Below are positions 23,260 to 31,714 of a DNA stretch of 34,755 bases, piece after piece (positions within the stretch are counted from its first letter, which is position 1; each line of letters opens with the position of its first letter). The stretch lies in NCBI RefSeq assembly GCF_001591505.1, contig NZ_BCVA01000054.1:1-34755 (forward strand), read 5' to 3'. A program made the translations under genes and the position numbers. Origin of the DNA: Neobacillus niacini NBRC 15566. Its GTDB lineage: Bacteria > Bacillota > Bacilli > Bacillales > Cytobacillaceae. The notes beneath the pieces are model-generated. The model saw nothing but the letters and a program-made list of their open reading frames with translations, was not told the origin of the DNA and did no database searches.

Positions 23260-23934
23260 TCAAGACCGTGTCTCTAACACACCTTTTCTTAACGATTTAG
23301 CTGCTTCAGTAACAGAAGGAGCATGACTAATCGCAGTTATAACCGAAACACCATCCGCACCTGCTGTGATAACCGACCCTGCATTGTCCGCAGTGATTCC
23401 GCCAATTCCCACAATCGGAATGCTAAATCCTTTGTGCCGGAGTTCTTCAATAAGCTTCGTACCGTTTGAAGGCTTGGCATCTTCTTTGGTTTTCGTTGGA
23501 AAAACGGGACCAATTCCAAAATAATCGGCTCCTCCCTTTAAGGCTGTGACAGCCTCGTCGTAGCTATGTACGGAAACGCCAATGATTTTATCATTGCCAA
23601 GCTTCTTTCTTACTTCCTCCACGGGTTCATCATCCTGCCCGATATGAACACCGTCCGCATTAAGTGAAATGGCTAAACTGATATCGTCATTAATAAGAAA
23701 AGGGATATGGTTCTCTCTGCATATTTGTTGGAGTTGTCGAGCCTGTTCAAGCTTTTGATCCCCTGTTAAAGCTCCGGTTCCTTTTTCACGAAATTGATAA
23801 AGGGTGATTCCACCTTCAATCGCTTCCTGCAGAACGCGAACTGGATGGTCCTTGCAATTGGGACTGCCCATAATAAAGTAAACGTTCAATGCCTCTCTTA
23901 ATGAATCACTATTGCGAAAATTCAACCTGGTCAC
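23260..23934 (-). CDS. thiE: Thiamine-phosphate synthase
   Basis: It joins hydroxymethylpyrimidine diphosphate and hydroxyethylthiazole phosphate to form thiamine monophosphate in the cytoplasm. This 224-residue TIM-barrel shows the family landmarks: YFIMGS, LYQFREKG (about 45-52), INDD, ADGVHIGQDD, FGIGPVFPTKTK and IVGIGGITADNA. The GTG at 23934 directly follows the thiD stop; the resulting N-terminus MTR agrees with the B. subtilis protein, so I keep it although the ribosome binding site is weak and translation probably depends on coupling. It is the last gene of the thiM-thiD-thiE operon. Confidence 0.95.
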   Translation of the reverse strand: MTRLNFRNSDSLREALNVYFIMGSPNCKDHPVRVLQEAIEGGITLYQFREKGTGALTGDQKLEQARQLQQICRENHIPFLINDDISLAISLNADGVHIGQDDEPVEEVRKKLGNDKIIGVSVHSYDEAVTALKGGADYFGIGPVFPTKTKEDAKPSNGTKLIEELRHKGFSIPIVGIGGITADNAGSVITAGADGVSVITAISHAPSVTEAAKSLRKGVLETRS

Positions 23935-24741
23935 CTACCTTATCGTTAACATTCTTTTTCGAAATGCCCAATGATTGGTTGGCCCATGACCTTGACCAAT
24001 CAACAGCTGATCTTCTATGGCTGCCTGGATAAACTGCTTCGCTTTTGATACGGCTTCATAAACACATAAACCTTTGGCTAGTTCTGCCGTGACAGCTGCC
24101 GAGAATGTACATCCTGTTCCGTGAGTATTCTTGGTTTGAACTCTTTTACTCGTAAAGGTCTTAAATTCCTTCCCATTATATAAAAGATCTATTGACACAT
24201 CACGGTCTTCATCATGGCCACCTTTTAAAACCACATGCTTAACGCCTAAGTCATAAAGTCGTTTAGCAGCTTCCTGTTTATGCTCATCCGTTCTAATCGA
24301 CATTCCTGTTAATACTTCCGCCTCAGGAATATTCGGTGTAACGACCATCGCTAGTGGCAACAAATACTGTTTTAATGCCGAAATCGCCTCGATTTGAAGT
24401 AGGGACGCTCCACCCTTAGCAATCATAACGGGGTCAACTACGACATTTTGCCAGTTGTAGAATTCAATTTTTTCAGAAACAGCTTTGATAATCTCTGCAT
24501 TAAATAACATCCCTGTTTTAATAGCATTTGCTCCCATATCTTCGCCAATTGACTGTATTTGTTTGCTGACTGCTTCGGCCGTCATGGGAAATACTGCTTG
24601 AACCCCAAGTGTATTTTGAGCAGTAACAGCTGTCAGAGCTGACATCCCAAACACTTCTAACTCTTGAAAGGTCTTTAAATCAGCCTGAATTCCTGCACCG
24701 CCGCCGCTATCAGAACCAGCTATCGTTAATGCTTTTTTCAT
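23935..24741 (-). CDS. thiD: Hydroxymethylpyrimidine/phosphomethylpyrimidine kinase
   Basis: This ribokinase-fold enzyme phosphorylates HMP and HMP-P to HMP-PP, the pyrimidine substrate of ThiE. Motifs: TIAGSDSGGGAGIQADLKTF at the N-terminus, DPVMIAKGG in the middle, and the anion-hole/catalytic NTHGTGCTFSAA near residue 210. Length about 268 residues, normal for ThiD. ATG 24741 has AAGGAG at 8 bases; a GTG three codons upstream is less likely. It starts 12 bases after thiM and its stop abuts the thiE start. A PdxK-like pyridoxine kinase is a possible alternative for ThiD relatives in Bacillus, but the operon context favours ThiD. Confidence 0.94.
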   Translation of the reverse strand: MKKALTIAGSDSGGGAGIQADLKTFQELEVFGMSALTAVTAQNTLGVQAVFPMTAEAVSKQIQSIGEDMGANAIKTGMLFNAEIIKAVSEKIEFYNWQNVVVDPVMIAKGGASLLQIEAISALKQYLLPLAMVVTPNIPEAEVLTGMSIRTDEHKQEAAKRLYDLGVKHVVLKGGHDEDRDVSIDLLYNGKEFKTFTSKRVQTKNTHGTGCTFSAAVTAELAKGLCVYEAVSKAKQFIQAAIEDQLLIGQGHGPTNHWAFRKRMLTIR

Positions 24742-24753
24742 GATGTCCACTCC

Positions 24754-25560
24754 TTATACTTGTTTAAAAGACGCTAATTGATCAAAATCCTCAGAAGAAA
24801 CGAGTGACAGTTGATTTAAAAATTCCACTTGGAAACTGCCAGGTCCCCAGGGACCTGTCTTAACAAACGCTTTTTCGGCTGCCATTCCATAAAAGGTTAA
24901 CGCGGACAATCCAGCAAGGAGCAGGTCCTGTTCGACTCCCGCAAAGGCACCGATCACAGAGGTTAACAGACAGCCTGTTCCAGTCACTTTTGTTAACAGA
25001 GGGTGACCATTGGAAACCAAATACGTCGTCTCTCCATCTGTCAGCACATCATCTTTTCCGGTAATTACGACAATGGTATTCAACTTTTGTGCCGCAGCTA
25101 GAGCCAATTCAACATTGTTTCCCTGCTGTGCTCCCGCATCAACGCCTTTGATTTTCCATTTTTCTCCTAGAACATTGGCGACTTCAGCAGCGTTTCCTCG
25201 AATTATCGATATTTTCACTTCTTCCAAAATTTTTTGTGCCATTTCAGTGCGGAAAAGAGTAGCGCCAGCACCAACGGGGTCGAAAATGACTGGAATGTCT
25301 AGCTCATTCGCTGTTTTTCCCGCTAAGATCATCGAGTCGACCACTTCTAGGTTTAATGTCCCGATATTAAGAACGAGTGCACGCGATATCCGAACCATGT
25401 CGGCTACCTCTTCTTTTGCATAAGCCATCACGGGTGAAGCCCCTACCGCTAAAAGACCATTTGCAGTGAAATTGGTGACAACTACATTGGTAATATTATG
25501 TACGAGCGGGTTTTCTTCTCTTACTCTTACTAAAACAGAGCTTAGTTCGTTATGATTCAT
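24754..25560 (-). CDS. thiM: Hydroxyethylthiazole kinase
   Basis: It phosphorylates 5-(2-hydroxyethyl)-4-methylthiazole salvaged from the medium, giving the thiazole substrate of ThiE. The 268 residues carry the family landmarks HNITNVVVTNFTANGLLAVG (about 21-40), ASPVMA, FDPVGAGAT (about 109-117), IIRGNAAEV, and the catalytic-cysteine motif VTGTGCLLTS near residue 195. A GGAGG site precedes ATG 25560. It is the first gene of the operon and lies behind a TPP riboswitch with a terminator. It would accept the alcohol that I propose is regenerated by the LuxE/LuxC/SDR module of the neighbouring operon. Confidence 0.95.
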   Translation of the reverse strand: MNHNELSSVLVRVREENPLVHNITNVVVTNFTANGLLAVGASPVMAYAKEEVADMVRISRALVLNIGTLNLEVVDSMILAGKTANELDIPVIFDPVGAGATLFRTEMAQKILEEVKISIIRGNAAEVANVLGEKWKIKGVDAGAQQGNNVELALAAAQKLNTIVVITGKDDVLTDGETTYLVSNGHPLLTKVTGTGCLLTSVIGAFAGVEQDLLLAGLSALTFYGMAAEKAFVKTGPWGPGSFQVEFLNQLSLVSSEDFDQLASFKQV

Positions 25561-25614
25561 TACTGCACCTCCACTTTTTTTCCTTTTTCCATGACCCTAT
25601 TAGTCTTTTAAACA

Positions 25615-25773
25615 TAAAAAAGCCAGATCCATAATTGGACCTGGCTTAATAGTTAGGGAAAAAGGTAATTTCACTTGGCTACTTTCCTACGCTGGTATCA
25701 TCCAGATCAGGTCCAAAGGGTTAAAAAACGTAACGTTTTTCTCTCAGCCCGTGTATAAGGGCACCCCTAGTAG
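25615..25773 (-). promoter_or_regulatory. TPP riboswitch with intrinsic terminator, controls thiM-thiD-thiE
   Basis: The aptamer (25773 down to about 25679) reads on the minus strand CTACTAGGGGTGCC, GGGCTGAGAG, GGACCTGATCTGG, ATACCAGCGTAGGAAAGTAG. It departs from consensus with GGACCTGATC instead of GAACCTGATC. A terminator follows: AGCCAGGTCC and GGATCTGGCT flank a 6-base loop (25621-25646), with a run of six T on the minus strand. TPP binding should therefore end transcription before thiM. Bases 25774-25932 hold no other feature. Confidence 0.95.
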
Positions 25774-25932
25774 GTAAAATCTTATGTAATTATTTCCTAT
25801 GATAGTCCTTAAATTTCGAGATGTAAAGCTTTTAATCCCACCAATATATTTACTGGTGTTATGGAAAAGATAATGATACAGTAATATTTTTCAGGTTATT
25901 TTACGATTTTTAGTGAATGAAGGGGATAAAAG

Positions 25933-26508
25933 ATGAACATTTTATGGGACTTTGATGGAACACTTTTTGATACATATCCAGCACTGGTGGAGGGGTTTGT
26001 TGCGTTAAGTCAGCGTGACCTTGATCGGGCTGAGGTGCTGCGTTGGCTGAAGGTCGACTCGAAAACGGCTTTTAAACATTTTGGGATTGATGAAGATCGA
26101 CGTGATGAATATAAAACGCTAGATATCCAATACTCAAAAGACAGTAACCCTTTTGAACATTTAAAAGAAGTCTTAGCAGCCGTGGAAAACAATATTATTG
26201 TAACCCATCGTGACAGGGAATCTGCCAACTATCTTCTAGACAAATTTGGTTTAACCAACTACTTTAAAGAGATTGTTTCTGTGGAAGAACAAGGGTTCAA
26301 CAGGAAACCCCATCCTTCTTCTTATGAATTTGTTTTGAAAAAATATGACATTGATTTTGTGGTTGGTGACCGTGAATTAGATTTACTTCCGGCTAGACAA
26401 CTAGGAATTAAAACCGTTGCCTTTCAAAACCGCGACATCGAAGCTGATTTTCATTTAGACAGCTATGCTGAATTTATTCCTGTCGTTTTTGAAAATAAAA
26501 GCATGTAG
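25933..26508 (+). CDS. HAD-superfamily phosphatase
   Basis: A soluble 191-residue hydrolase of subfamily IA. The motifs are complete: motif I DFDGTLFDT with nucleophile D6 and acid D8, motif II VTHRDRES (about 95-102), motif III lysine in RKPHPSSYEF (about 131-140), and motif IV VGDRELDLLPARQLGIKTV (about 150-168). The small alpha-helical cap lies between motifs I and II. The pattern resembles phosphoglycolate-phosphatase-like Bacillus proteins; the substrate is not deducible. ATG 25933 follows AAGGGG. It is divergent from thiM and alone in its transcription unit, ended by a strong hairpin whose stem includes its stop codon. Confidence 0.88.
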   Translation: MNILWDFDGTLFDTYPALVEGFVALSQRDLDRAEVLRWLKVDSKTAFKHFGIDEDRRDEYKTLDIQYSKDSNPFEHLKEVLAAVENNIIVTHRDRESANYLLDKFGLTNYFKEIVSVEEQGFNRKPHPSSYEFVLKKYDIDFVVGDRELDLLPARQLGIKTVAFQNRDIEADFHLDSYAEFIPVVFENKSM

Positions 26509-26542
26509 AATCAGTCCTATTGGACTTTTTCTACATGCTTTT
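26497..26542. terminator. Bidirectional terminator between convergent genes
   Basis: AAAAGCATGTAGAA (26497-26510) pairs perfectly with TTCTACATGCTTTT (26529-26542), with a second small hairpin AGTCC/GGACT in the loop. T-runs follow on both strands. It serves the HAD gene and the convergent stress-protein gene. Confidence 0.9.
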
Positions 26543-26550
26543 TCATCTAG

Positions 26551-26988
26551 TTATTTAACTATAATAACGGGACAATGTGCTTTTTGCACGACATAGTGGC
26601 TGACGCTACCTAAGAATAGTTCCTTCAATCCACTTAATCCCCTGCTTCCCATAACAACAAGATCGGCGTCATTTTGTTTCACAAATTCTACAATCATATG
26701 ACCTGGTGAACCCTCAATAGCAAAGGTTCTAGACTTATTTGGAAGCGATTTTAATTCTTGCTCCACTTCTTTACATACTGCCTTTACTTCCTCTTTCTGC
26801 CTCTCATGATATGCATCAAATGCATAACCATACGAATAAACCATCGGTCTATCAGGCTGCATAACCATAACCACTAATAATTCAATTTGTTGATCCTGTT
26901 TCGCTAAATTCATGGCCATGTTCAAGGCTTTTTTACTTAAATCCGAATGATCATATGCAACAACGATTCTTGAATAATCCGTTAACAT
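26551..26988 (-). CDS. Universal stress protein (UspA family)
   Basis: A cytoplasmic 145-residue single UspA domain: MLTDYSRIVVAYDHSDLSKK at the N-terminus, then the ATP-binding loop VVMGSRGLSGLKELFLGSVS (G-2x-G-9x-G-S pattern, about 115-134) and the C-terminal HCPVIIVK. The intact nucleotide motif places it in the ATP-binding branch. ATG 26988 is preferred since GAGAGG lies 9 bases upstream; a TTG 27 bases further up has no such site. It is a single-gene unit. Its role is general stress survival; no partner is encoded nearby. Confidence 0.9.
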   Translation of the reverse strand: MLTDYSRIVVAYDHSDLSKKALNMAMNLAKQDQQIELLVVMVMQPDRPMVYSYGYAFDAYHERQKEEVKAVCKEVEQELKSLPNKSRTFAIEGSPGHMIVEFVKQNDADLVVMGSRGLSGLKELFLGSVSHYVVQKAHCPVIIVK

Positions 26989-27079
26989 GTTTATCATCCT
27001 CTCATAAAAAACCAATATCTTATACCTTTATTATACTTCTGTGATGTTTATTTGTGGCCATGAGATAGTGACAACTTTG

Positions 27080-27277
27080 TTAAATGAATGCTACGATAAC
27101 CGTTCCGATACCTACAATTAATATAATCATACCGCTAAAACGTGTTGTCCAAAGATACAGACCAGATGGTTCTGTACCATCATTGGACTTCCAGCTTTCC
27201 GAAATCCACCAAATGAAAGAAGGTACTATGATAAACAATAAACCAATAAGGATAAAAAATATTCCAAGTGCTAACAT
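27080..27277 (-). CDS. Small two-helix membrane protein (DUF6199-like)
   Basis: This 65-residue protein has two membrane helices (about 2-24 and 47-65) joined by a conserved-looking polar stretch WWISESWKSNDGTEPSGLYL. The W-x-x-t-E-S-W-K-S-x-d-x-x-E-P-S motif resembles what I remember of DUF6199 proteins, of unknown function. The ATG at 27277 follows AGGGGGA. The UspA gene starts about 90 bases further on the same strand. The reading frame is well supported; the family name is from memory only. Confidence 0.7.
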   Translation of the reverse strand: MLALGIFFILIGLLFIIVPSFIWWISESWKSNDGTEPSGLYLWTTRFSGMIILIVGIGTVIVAFI

Positions 27278-27373
27278 TGAATCCCCCTATTTAAACGCTT
27301 TTCTTACTAAAACATACGTTTAAGAGTTGATTTTCGTACATCCCAAAATAAAAAAATAAATGTCATTTCCTCA

Positions 27374-27425
27374 TAAAAAAATCCCTTCTGTGAGACAGTT
27401 ACTGCCTGTCTACACAAAAGGGATT
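27374..27425 (-). terminator. Rho-independent terminator of sstT
   Basis: AATCCCTTCTGTGAGACAG and CTGTCTACACAAAAGGGATT pair with one internal bulge around a 7-base loop. On the minus strand seven T follow. It lies 10 bases after the sstT stop codon. Confidence 0.9.
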
Positions 27426-27434
27426 ACGCTTTTA

Positions 27435-28673
27435 TTATGCAACTTTCTTGATATCGATCTTTTTACCTTCTTTTATCCGTTTCTTATAATCAGCTGTTGC
27501 TGTGAAAAGGACATCTGTTGAGGAGTTAAGAGCCGTTTCAAAGGAGTCTTGTAAAACACCGATGACAAAACCTACTCCAACTACTTGCATCGCTACATCA
27601 TTAGGAATACCGAACAAGCTACAAGCAAGCGGGATCAATAATAGTGAGCCGCCGGCTACACCAGAAGCACCACATGCACAAACTGCGGATAATACGCTTA
27701 AGATGATGGCTGTAGGAATATCCACTTGAATGCCAAGAGTATGGACAGCTGCAAGGGTTAAAACGGAAATCGTAACCGCAGCACCAGCCATATTGATGGT
27801 AGCACCTAAAGGAATCGATACGGAATACGTATCTTTATCTAAATCTAGTTTTTCACATAATTTCATATTAACCGGAATATTGGCAGCAGAGCTGCGTGTA
27901 AAGAATGCCGTAATCCCGCTTTCCTTAACACACTTGAAAACTAGTGGATAAGGATTCTGACGAACGTTTACGAATACTATGAGTGGATTGACAACGAAAG
28001 CCACAAATAGCATACAGCCAATCAAGACAACAAGTAATTTGCCATAGCTTAATAGAGACTCAAGTCCATTGGTTGTAATCGAATCAATGACTAGACCCAT
28101 GATACCTAGTGGAGCTAACTTGATTACCCATGTTACCATTTTCGAAACGGCGTCTGAAAAATTAGTAATCAGCGTTTTTGTGGTATCAGGGGCATTTTTT
28201 AATGCCAATCCAAGTACGATAGCCCATGCTAAAATACCGATATAATTTGCATTCGCAATGGCATTAACCGGGTTATCTACAACGTTCAATAGTAATGTTT
28301 TGAGAACCTCTACCACACCACCTGGAGCTGCCAAATCTTCAGCACCCTTTGTAAGGGTAATACTAACAGGAAAAATAAAGCTTACAATAACCGCAATGAA
28401 TCCAGCCAGAAAAGTCCCTAAAAGATATAAGGAAATGATGGATTTCATATTGGTTTGCTGACCACTCTTGTGCTGCGCAATGGCAGACATAACCAAGAAT
28501 AGAACCAATACAGGTGCTATGGCTTTTAAAGCACCTACAAATAAGGAACCTAAAATGACAACTGGTTTTGCTACTTCGGGAACCGTGACAGCCAGGATAA
28601 TACCAATTAGTAAACCAATAGAAATTTGCTTTACCAGACTGATTTGATTCCACTTTTTCAATAAATTTTTCAC
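27435..28673 (-). CDS. sstT: Serine/threonine:Na+ symporter SstT
   Basis: A dicarboxylate/amino acid:cation symporter fold (DAACS family) importing serine and threonine with sodium. The 412 residues (family about 410) show the SstT-type sequences: WNQISLVKQISIGLLIGIIL, VLGLALKNAPDTTKTLI, FFTRSSAANIPVNMKLCEKL (serine-rich hairpin loop), YSVSIPLGATINMAGAAVTI and CACGASGVAGGSLLLIPLAC. The GTG at 28673 follows GGGAGGGG at 7 bases and gives the usual N-terminus; the longer frame to 28721 lacks a ribosome binding site. It is transcribed alone. Bases 28674-29064 upstream are AT-rich and show no further gene. Confidence 0.93.
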   Translation of the reverse strand: MKNLLKKWNQISLVKQISIGLLIGIILAVTVPEVAKPVVILGSLFVGALKAIAPVLVLFLVMSAIAQHKSGQQTNMKSIISLYLLGTFLAGFIAVIVSFIFPVSITLTKGAEDLAAPGGVVEVLKTLLLNVVDNPVNAIANANYIGILAWAIVLGLALKNAPDTTKTLITNFSDAVSKMVTWVIKLAPLGIMGLVIDSITTNGLESLLSYGKLLVVLIGCMLFVAFVVNPLIVFVNVRQNPYPLVFKCVKESGITAFFTRSSAANIPVNMKLCEKLDLDKDTYSVSIPLGATINMAGAAVTISVLTLAAVHTLGIQVDIPTAIILSVLSAVCACGASGVAGGSLLLIPLACSLFGIPNDVAMQVVGVGFVIGVLQDSFETALNSSTDVLFTATADYKKRIKEGKKIDIKKVA

Positions 28674-29064
28674 AGATGTACCCCTCCCGCTTGTTTGCAA
28701 TCTCCGGTACAAAAGAACCATAAAGTGTGTCCCTTTGTATAACTTAAAGATTTCCCCTATCCCTTAAAATCTAATAAATAGAATTATAATGAATATTTAG
28801 ATATATTACAATAGTTAATTACATAGTTTAGTATAACAACATCCTTCAAGTTAATCAATAAGATGTGAACAATATTCATATAACATTTATCATTGTTCGG
28901 TTTTTGCATAATATTATATGGATAATAAATTTAATCATTCGGTTTTCCGAAGTTTTATAAAAGGGATGGTAAATAATTTTGTTATAGGCTAAAAGGCTAA
29001 AGGAAAAAAGTAGGATTTACTTTCCCTTAACATCTCTTAAAATACATATTGGGAGGTTCGCAGT

Positions 29065-29373
29065 ATGTACAAAAAAATCATCATCCTTGGAATACTCTTA
29101 TCTATATTATTGGTTTTACTCATGATAAAATCACAATCCAGTAGTCCGGTTTCCAATCTTGGGAATGAAACATCTGAATACAAAACAGTAGAATATAAAA
29201 TTAGTCAAATGAAAGACGAGCAATTTTATGGGCAAAGTGAGGATGGAACCAAAATTGTCTTTTCAGCTGAAAGCATCGATTCAAATGAAAAAATAGATGT
29301 CGGTGATGTGGTCATATGCTATTTTGAGAAAGATAATGTCGGAAAAGGGTTAATAAAGGTTGAAAAAAAATAA
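29065..29373 (+). CDS. Small membrane-anchored or secreted protein, unknown family
   Basis: A 102-residue product with an N-terminal membrane or signal segment (IIILGILLSILLVLLMI, about residues 5-21) and an extracytoplasmic domain of about 75 residues. The domain is beta-rich with the end VGDVVICYFEKDNVGKGLIK, which resembles the closing strands of small OB-fold domains. There is no lipobox cysteine. ATG 29065 follows GGGAGG. It is a single gene with its own terminator. I do not recognise the family; the OB-fold remark is a weak inference. Confidence 0.72.
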   Translation: MYKKIIILGILLSILLVLLMIKSQSSSPVSNLGNETSEYKTVEYKISQMKDEQFYGQSEDGTKIVFSAESIDSNEKIDVGDVVICYFEKDNVGKGLIKVEKK

Positions 29374-29427
29374 TTTAGCTGTACCCGAGTCATTTTTACT
29401 ATTAGGCATTTTATAAATACTAAAGAA

Positions 29428-29467
29428 GCAGCCATTCTCGCATTGAGGATGGCTTTATTCTATTTTA
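29428..29467 (+). terminator. Rho-independent terminator
   Basis: AGCCATTCTC and GAGGATGGCT form a stem around a 5-base loop with one mismatch, followed by TTATTCTATTTT. It lies about 55 bases after the stop of the small membrane-anchored protein gene. Confidence 0.75.
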
Positions 29468-29563
29468 ACTTCAATAAGATTTTTTAATTAACCGTCACGG
29501 TTATTTAGGTACAATTTACCATTTCTTGTTATTTCGTTATAATATGCTGCTTGGAAGTACATC

Positions 29564-31099
29564 ATGGTAAAAATTCAAACTATTTGGAAGTGGTTAACAT
29601 TGGAACATAATATGACCGGGACTTACAACGATTACTGGTTCGTTTTTTCCATTCTACTTGGAATTCTTTTTTCGTACATTGCGTTAGATCTCCGCTGGAA
29701 AATGATCATTTTTAAAAATGTCAAATATAATCTCTGGTTATTAGGTTGTGCGATTGCAATGGGTATCGGGATTTGGACCATGCACTTTGTGGGTATGTTT
29801 GCGATGAATATGCCGAGGCATAGTGTATATGATGTGAGGATGATAATGTTTTCACTGCTGATATCCATAACCGGTACAGGACTCGCCTTCTTAATGATGA
29901 AATCAAATCATCTTAGACTGCTAATCTCTAGTCTGTTTATGGGTGCAGGAATTGTTGGTATGCATTACTTAGGGATGGAGGCCATGCATTTAAACTTCTC
30001 CATCACTTATAACCCTGCAATCGTGCTTTTGTCGGTAGGGATAGCTTTTACTGCTGCATTTGGATCTTTATGGGTACTCTTCTTTTTTAATCATCACCGC
30101 TCAATGAATTTTAATTGCAGGGTATTGAGCAGTATCCTAATGGGCATTGGAATTGCTGGTATGCATTATATTGGGATGTGGGGAACGAATCTTTACTATC
30201 ACCCCGCTCTCAACCCTTCCGCTGCCTATTATTCAGTAAGTTCCAGTACCTTGAGTTCTTTTATCAGTGTCCCAGGTATGATCGTCGTATTGATTATGTT
30301 ATTATCCAGTGCCTTTCTGGATAAAAAACTAATTGAACATATGAAGGATCTAAATAATCATGAGAAAAAGTTAAGAGAATCGGAGAAGCTTTCGCTAGTG
30401 GGCGAACTGGCGGCTGGTGTAGCACATGAAATTAGAAATCCTTTAACAACATTAAAAGGATTTACGCAAATGATCGCTGAAAATCCGGATGCCGAGAACA
30501 ATAAACGATATAGCAAGATTATGATTGAAGAAATTGACAGGATTAATTTTATTGTAAGTGAATTTATGGTCCTCTCTAAACCACATATTCTTCATTTTGC
30601 TTTAACCGACATTTCGCAAAGTATCAAAAATGTGATTACCCTTTTAAATACGCAGGCAATCATTAATAACATTGAAATCATTCCGGAGTTTATTGGAGAG
30701 CAGTTTTTAATTAAATGTGAAGAAAATCAGATTAAGCAAGTGCTTGCAAATCTGATCAAGAATTCGATCGAAGCACTTCCGCAAGGAGGCAAAATCCACA
30801 TTCGAATAGAACAACAAGAAATGAACCTTGTTATTTCGGTGGTTGATAACGGTGTAGGGATTTTGAGGGAAAATCTTCCTTTACTAGGTACCCCCTTTTA
30901 TACGACAAAAACAGAGGGAACCGGTTTGGGGCTAATGGTGAGCAAGAAAATCATTCAAAATCACAATGGAAAATTTCAAATAAACAGTATTCCAAACATC
31001 GCTACAACGGTAACGATTACCTTACCCATTAAACATAGCCATTTAGATTATGTAAAAATTAATCGTAAAGATGATCCCACTTTATCCCAAACTTCTTAA
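29564..31099 (+). CDS. MHYT-domain sensor histidine kinase
   Basis: A membrane sensor kinase. Seven or so N-terminal helices contain three MHYT repeats with the characteristic motifs MHFVGM (73-78), MHYLGM (133-138) and MHYIGM (200-205), proposed to bind copper and sense redox or gases. A HisKA dimerisation domain follows with phosphorylated H289 (VAHEIRNPLTTLKGF), then the ATPase domain: N box NLIKNSIEA, G1 DNGVGI, G2 GTGLGL. The layout resembles Bacillus sporulation-type kinases that feed a phosphorelay. No response regulator gene is adjacent, so it is an orphan. The ATG at 29564 has only a weak site (GGAAG); a later TTG before EHNMTGTY is an alternative start. The 511-residue length is normal. 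Confidence 0.9.
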   Translation: MVKIQTIWKWLTLEHNMTGTYNDYWFVFSILLGILFSYIALDLRWKMIIFKNVKYNLWLLGCAIAMGIGIWTMHFVGMFAMNMPRHSVYDVRMIMFSLLISITGTGLAFLMMKSNHLRLLISSLFMGAGIVGMHYLGMEAMHLNFSITYNPAIVLLSVGIAFTAAFGSLWVLFFFNHHRSMNFNCRVLSSILMGIGIAGMHYIGMWGTNLYYHPALNPSAAYYSVSSSTLSSFISVPGMIVVLIMLLSSAFLDKKLIEHMKDLNNHEKKLRESEKLSLVGELAAGVAHEIRNPLTTLKGFTQMIAENPDAENNKRYSKIMIEEIDRINFIVSEFMVLSKPHILHFALTDISQSIKNVITLLNTQAIINNIEIIPEFIGEQFLIKCEENQIKQVLANLIKNSIEALPQGGKIHIRIEQQEMNLVISVVDNGVGILRENLPLLGTPFYTTKTEGTGLGLMVSKKIIQNHNGKFQINSIPNIATTVTITLPIKHSHLDYVKINRKDDPTLSQTS

Positions 31100-31117
31100 G
31101 TTGTACGGCTTAACTAG

Positions 31118-31138
31118 CCAATAAGCTTTTTTATTGGT
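31118..31138. terminator. Short hairpin between convergent genes
   Basis: CCAATAA and TTATTGG pair around a loop of about six bases, just after the kinase gene and overlapping the last codons of the convergent small membrane protein gene. T-rich bases follow on the plus strand. Confidence 0.45.
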
Positions 31139-31550
31139 TTCTGAATATAATCATTCCTATAATCATCGGTACTACCATGAGCAATCCAACCATTAATGTG
31201 GGAATGGGTAATCGATTAGAAAAGATCGCCCCGAATTCCCCGAGAAAACCTCCTATCAAAAAAGGAATGGCGGTTTTTGTTTTATTTGCATTAGGTTTTG
31301 CAAAATACCAGGCATCCCAAACTGTATAGGCATAGAATCCTGGATAAAATAATACGTATTGAAAATTGGCTGCCTCTAACGCTTTTTGATGAAAGCCATT
31401 GAAATCTAGATGTATCGCCGTATTGATTCTCCCCAATACATTATCATAATGTTCAACAAAGAGAAGAAAAACACTTTTTAGGAATTGCCGATTGTAGAGT
31501 TGACCAAATCCAGGCATAAGCATGGAAAATAAAGCTGCAAGATTCCGCAT
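31131..31550 (-). CDS. Small polytopic membrane protein, TM2-like N-terminus
   Basis: This 139-residue protein has about four hydrophobic segments. It opens with AALFSMLMPGFGQLYNRQFL, where PGFGQLYN resembles the PG-h-GQ-h-Y motif of TM2-type and related small membrane proteins. The middle holds FQYVLFYPGFYAYTVWDAWY, and two C-terminal helices follow (IPFLIGGFLGEFGAIF and LMVGLLMVVPMIIGMIIF). ATG 31550 has AAAGGAGAG upstream. Function is unknown, and there is no operon partner. The acyltransferase gene upstream on the same strand is separated by its own terminator. Confidence 0.75.
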   Translation of the reverse strand: MRNLAALFSMLMPGFGQLYNRQFLKSVFLLFVEHYDNVLGRINTAIHLDFNGFHQKALEAANFQYVLFYPGFYAYTVWDAWYFAKPNANKTKTAIPFLIGGFLGEFGAIFSNRLPIPTLMVGLLMVVPMIIGMIIFRNQ

Positions 31551-31678
31551 GAAACTCTCCTTTTTTCTATGTAATGTTTATTATGTTTTCCAATTATTTG
31601 GAAACATATTGAAATAAAAAAATACAAATATCGACAAATACCGACTAATAACTTATTTAAGTGCAATCTTGTATAAAC

Positions 31679-31714
31679 AAAAACGCAGAGTAAATTCCAA
31701 TCGAATTACTCTGC
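31679..31714 (-). terminator. Terminator overlapping the acyltransferase stop codon
   Basis: GCAGAGTAA (31685-31693) and TTACTCTGC (31706-31714) form a perfect stem with further GAA/TTC pairing inside. On the minus strand GTTTTTG follows. The stop codon of the acyltransferase gene lies within the stem. Confidence 0.8.
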
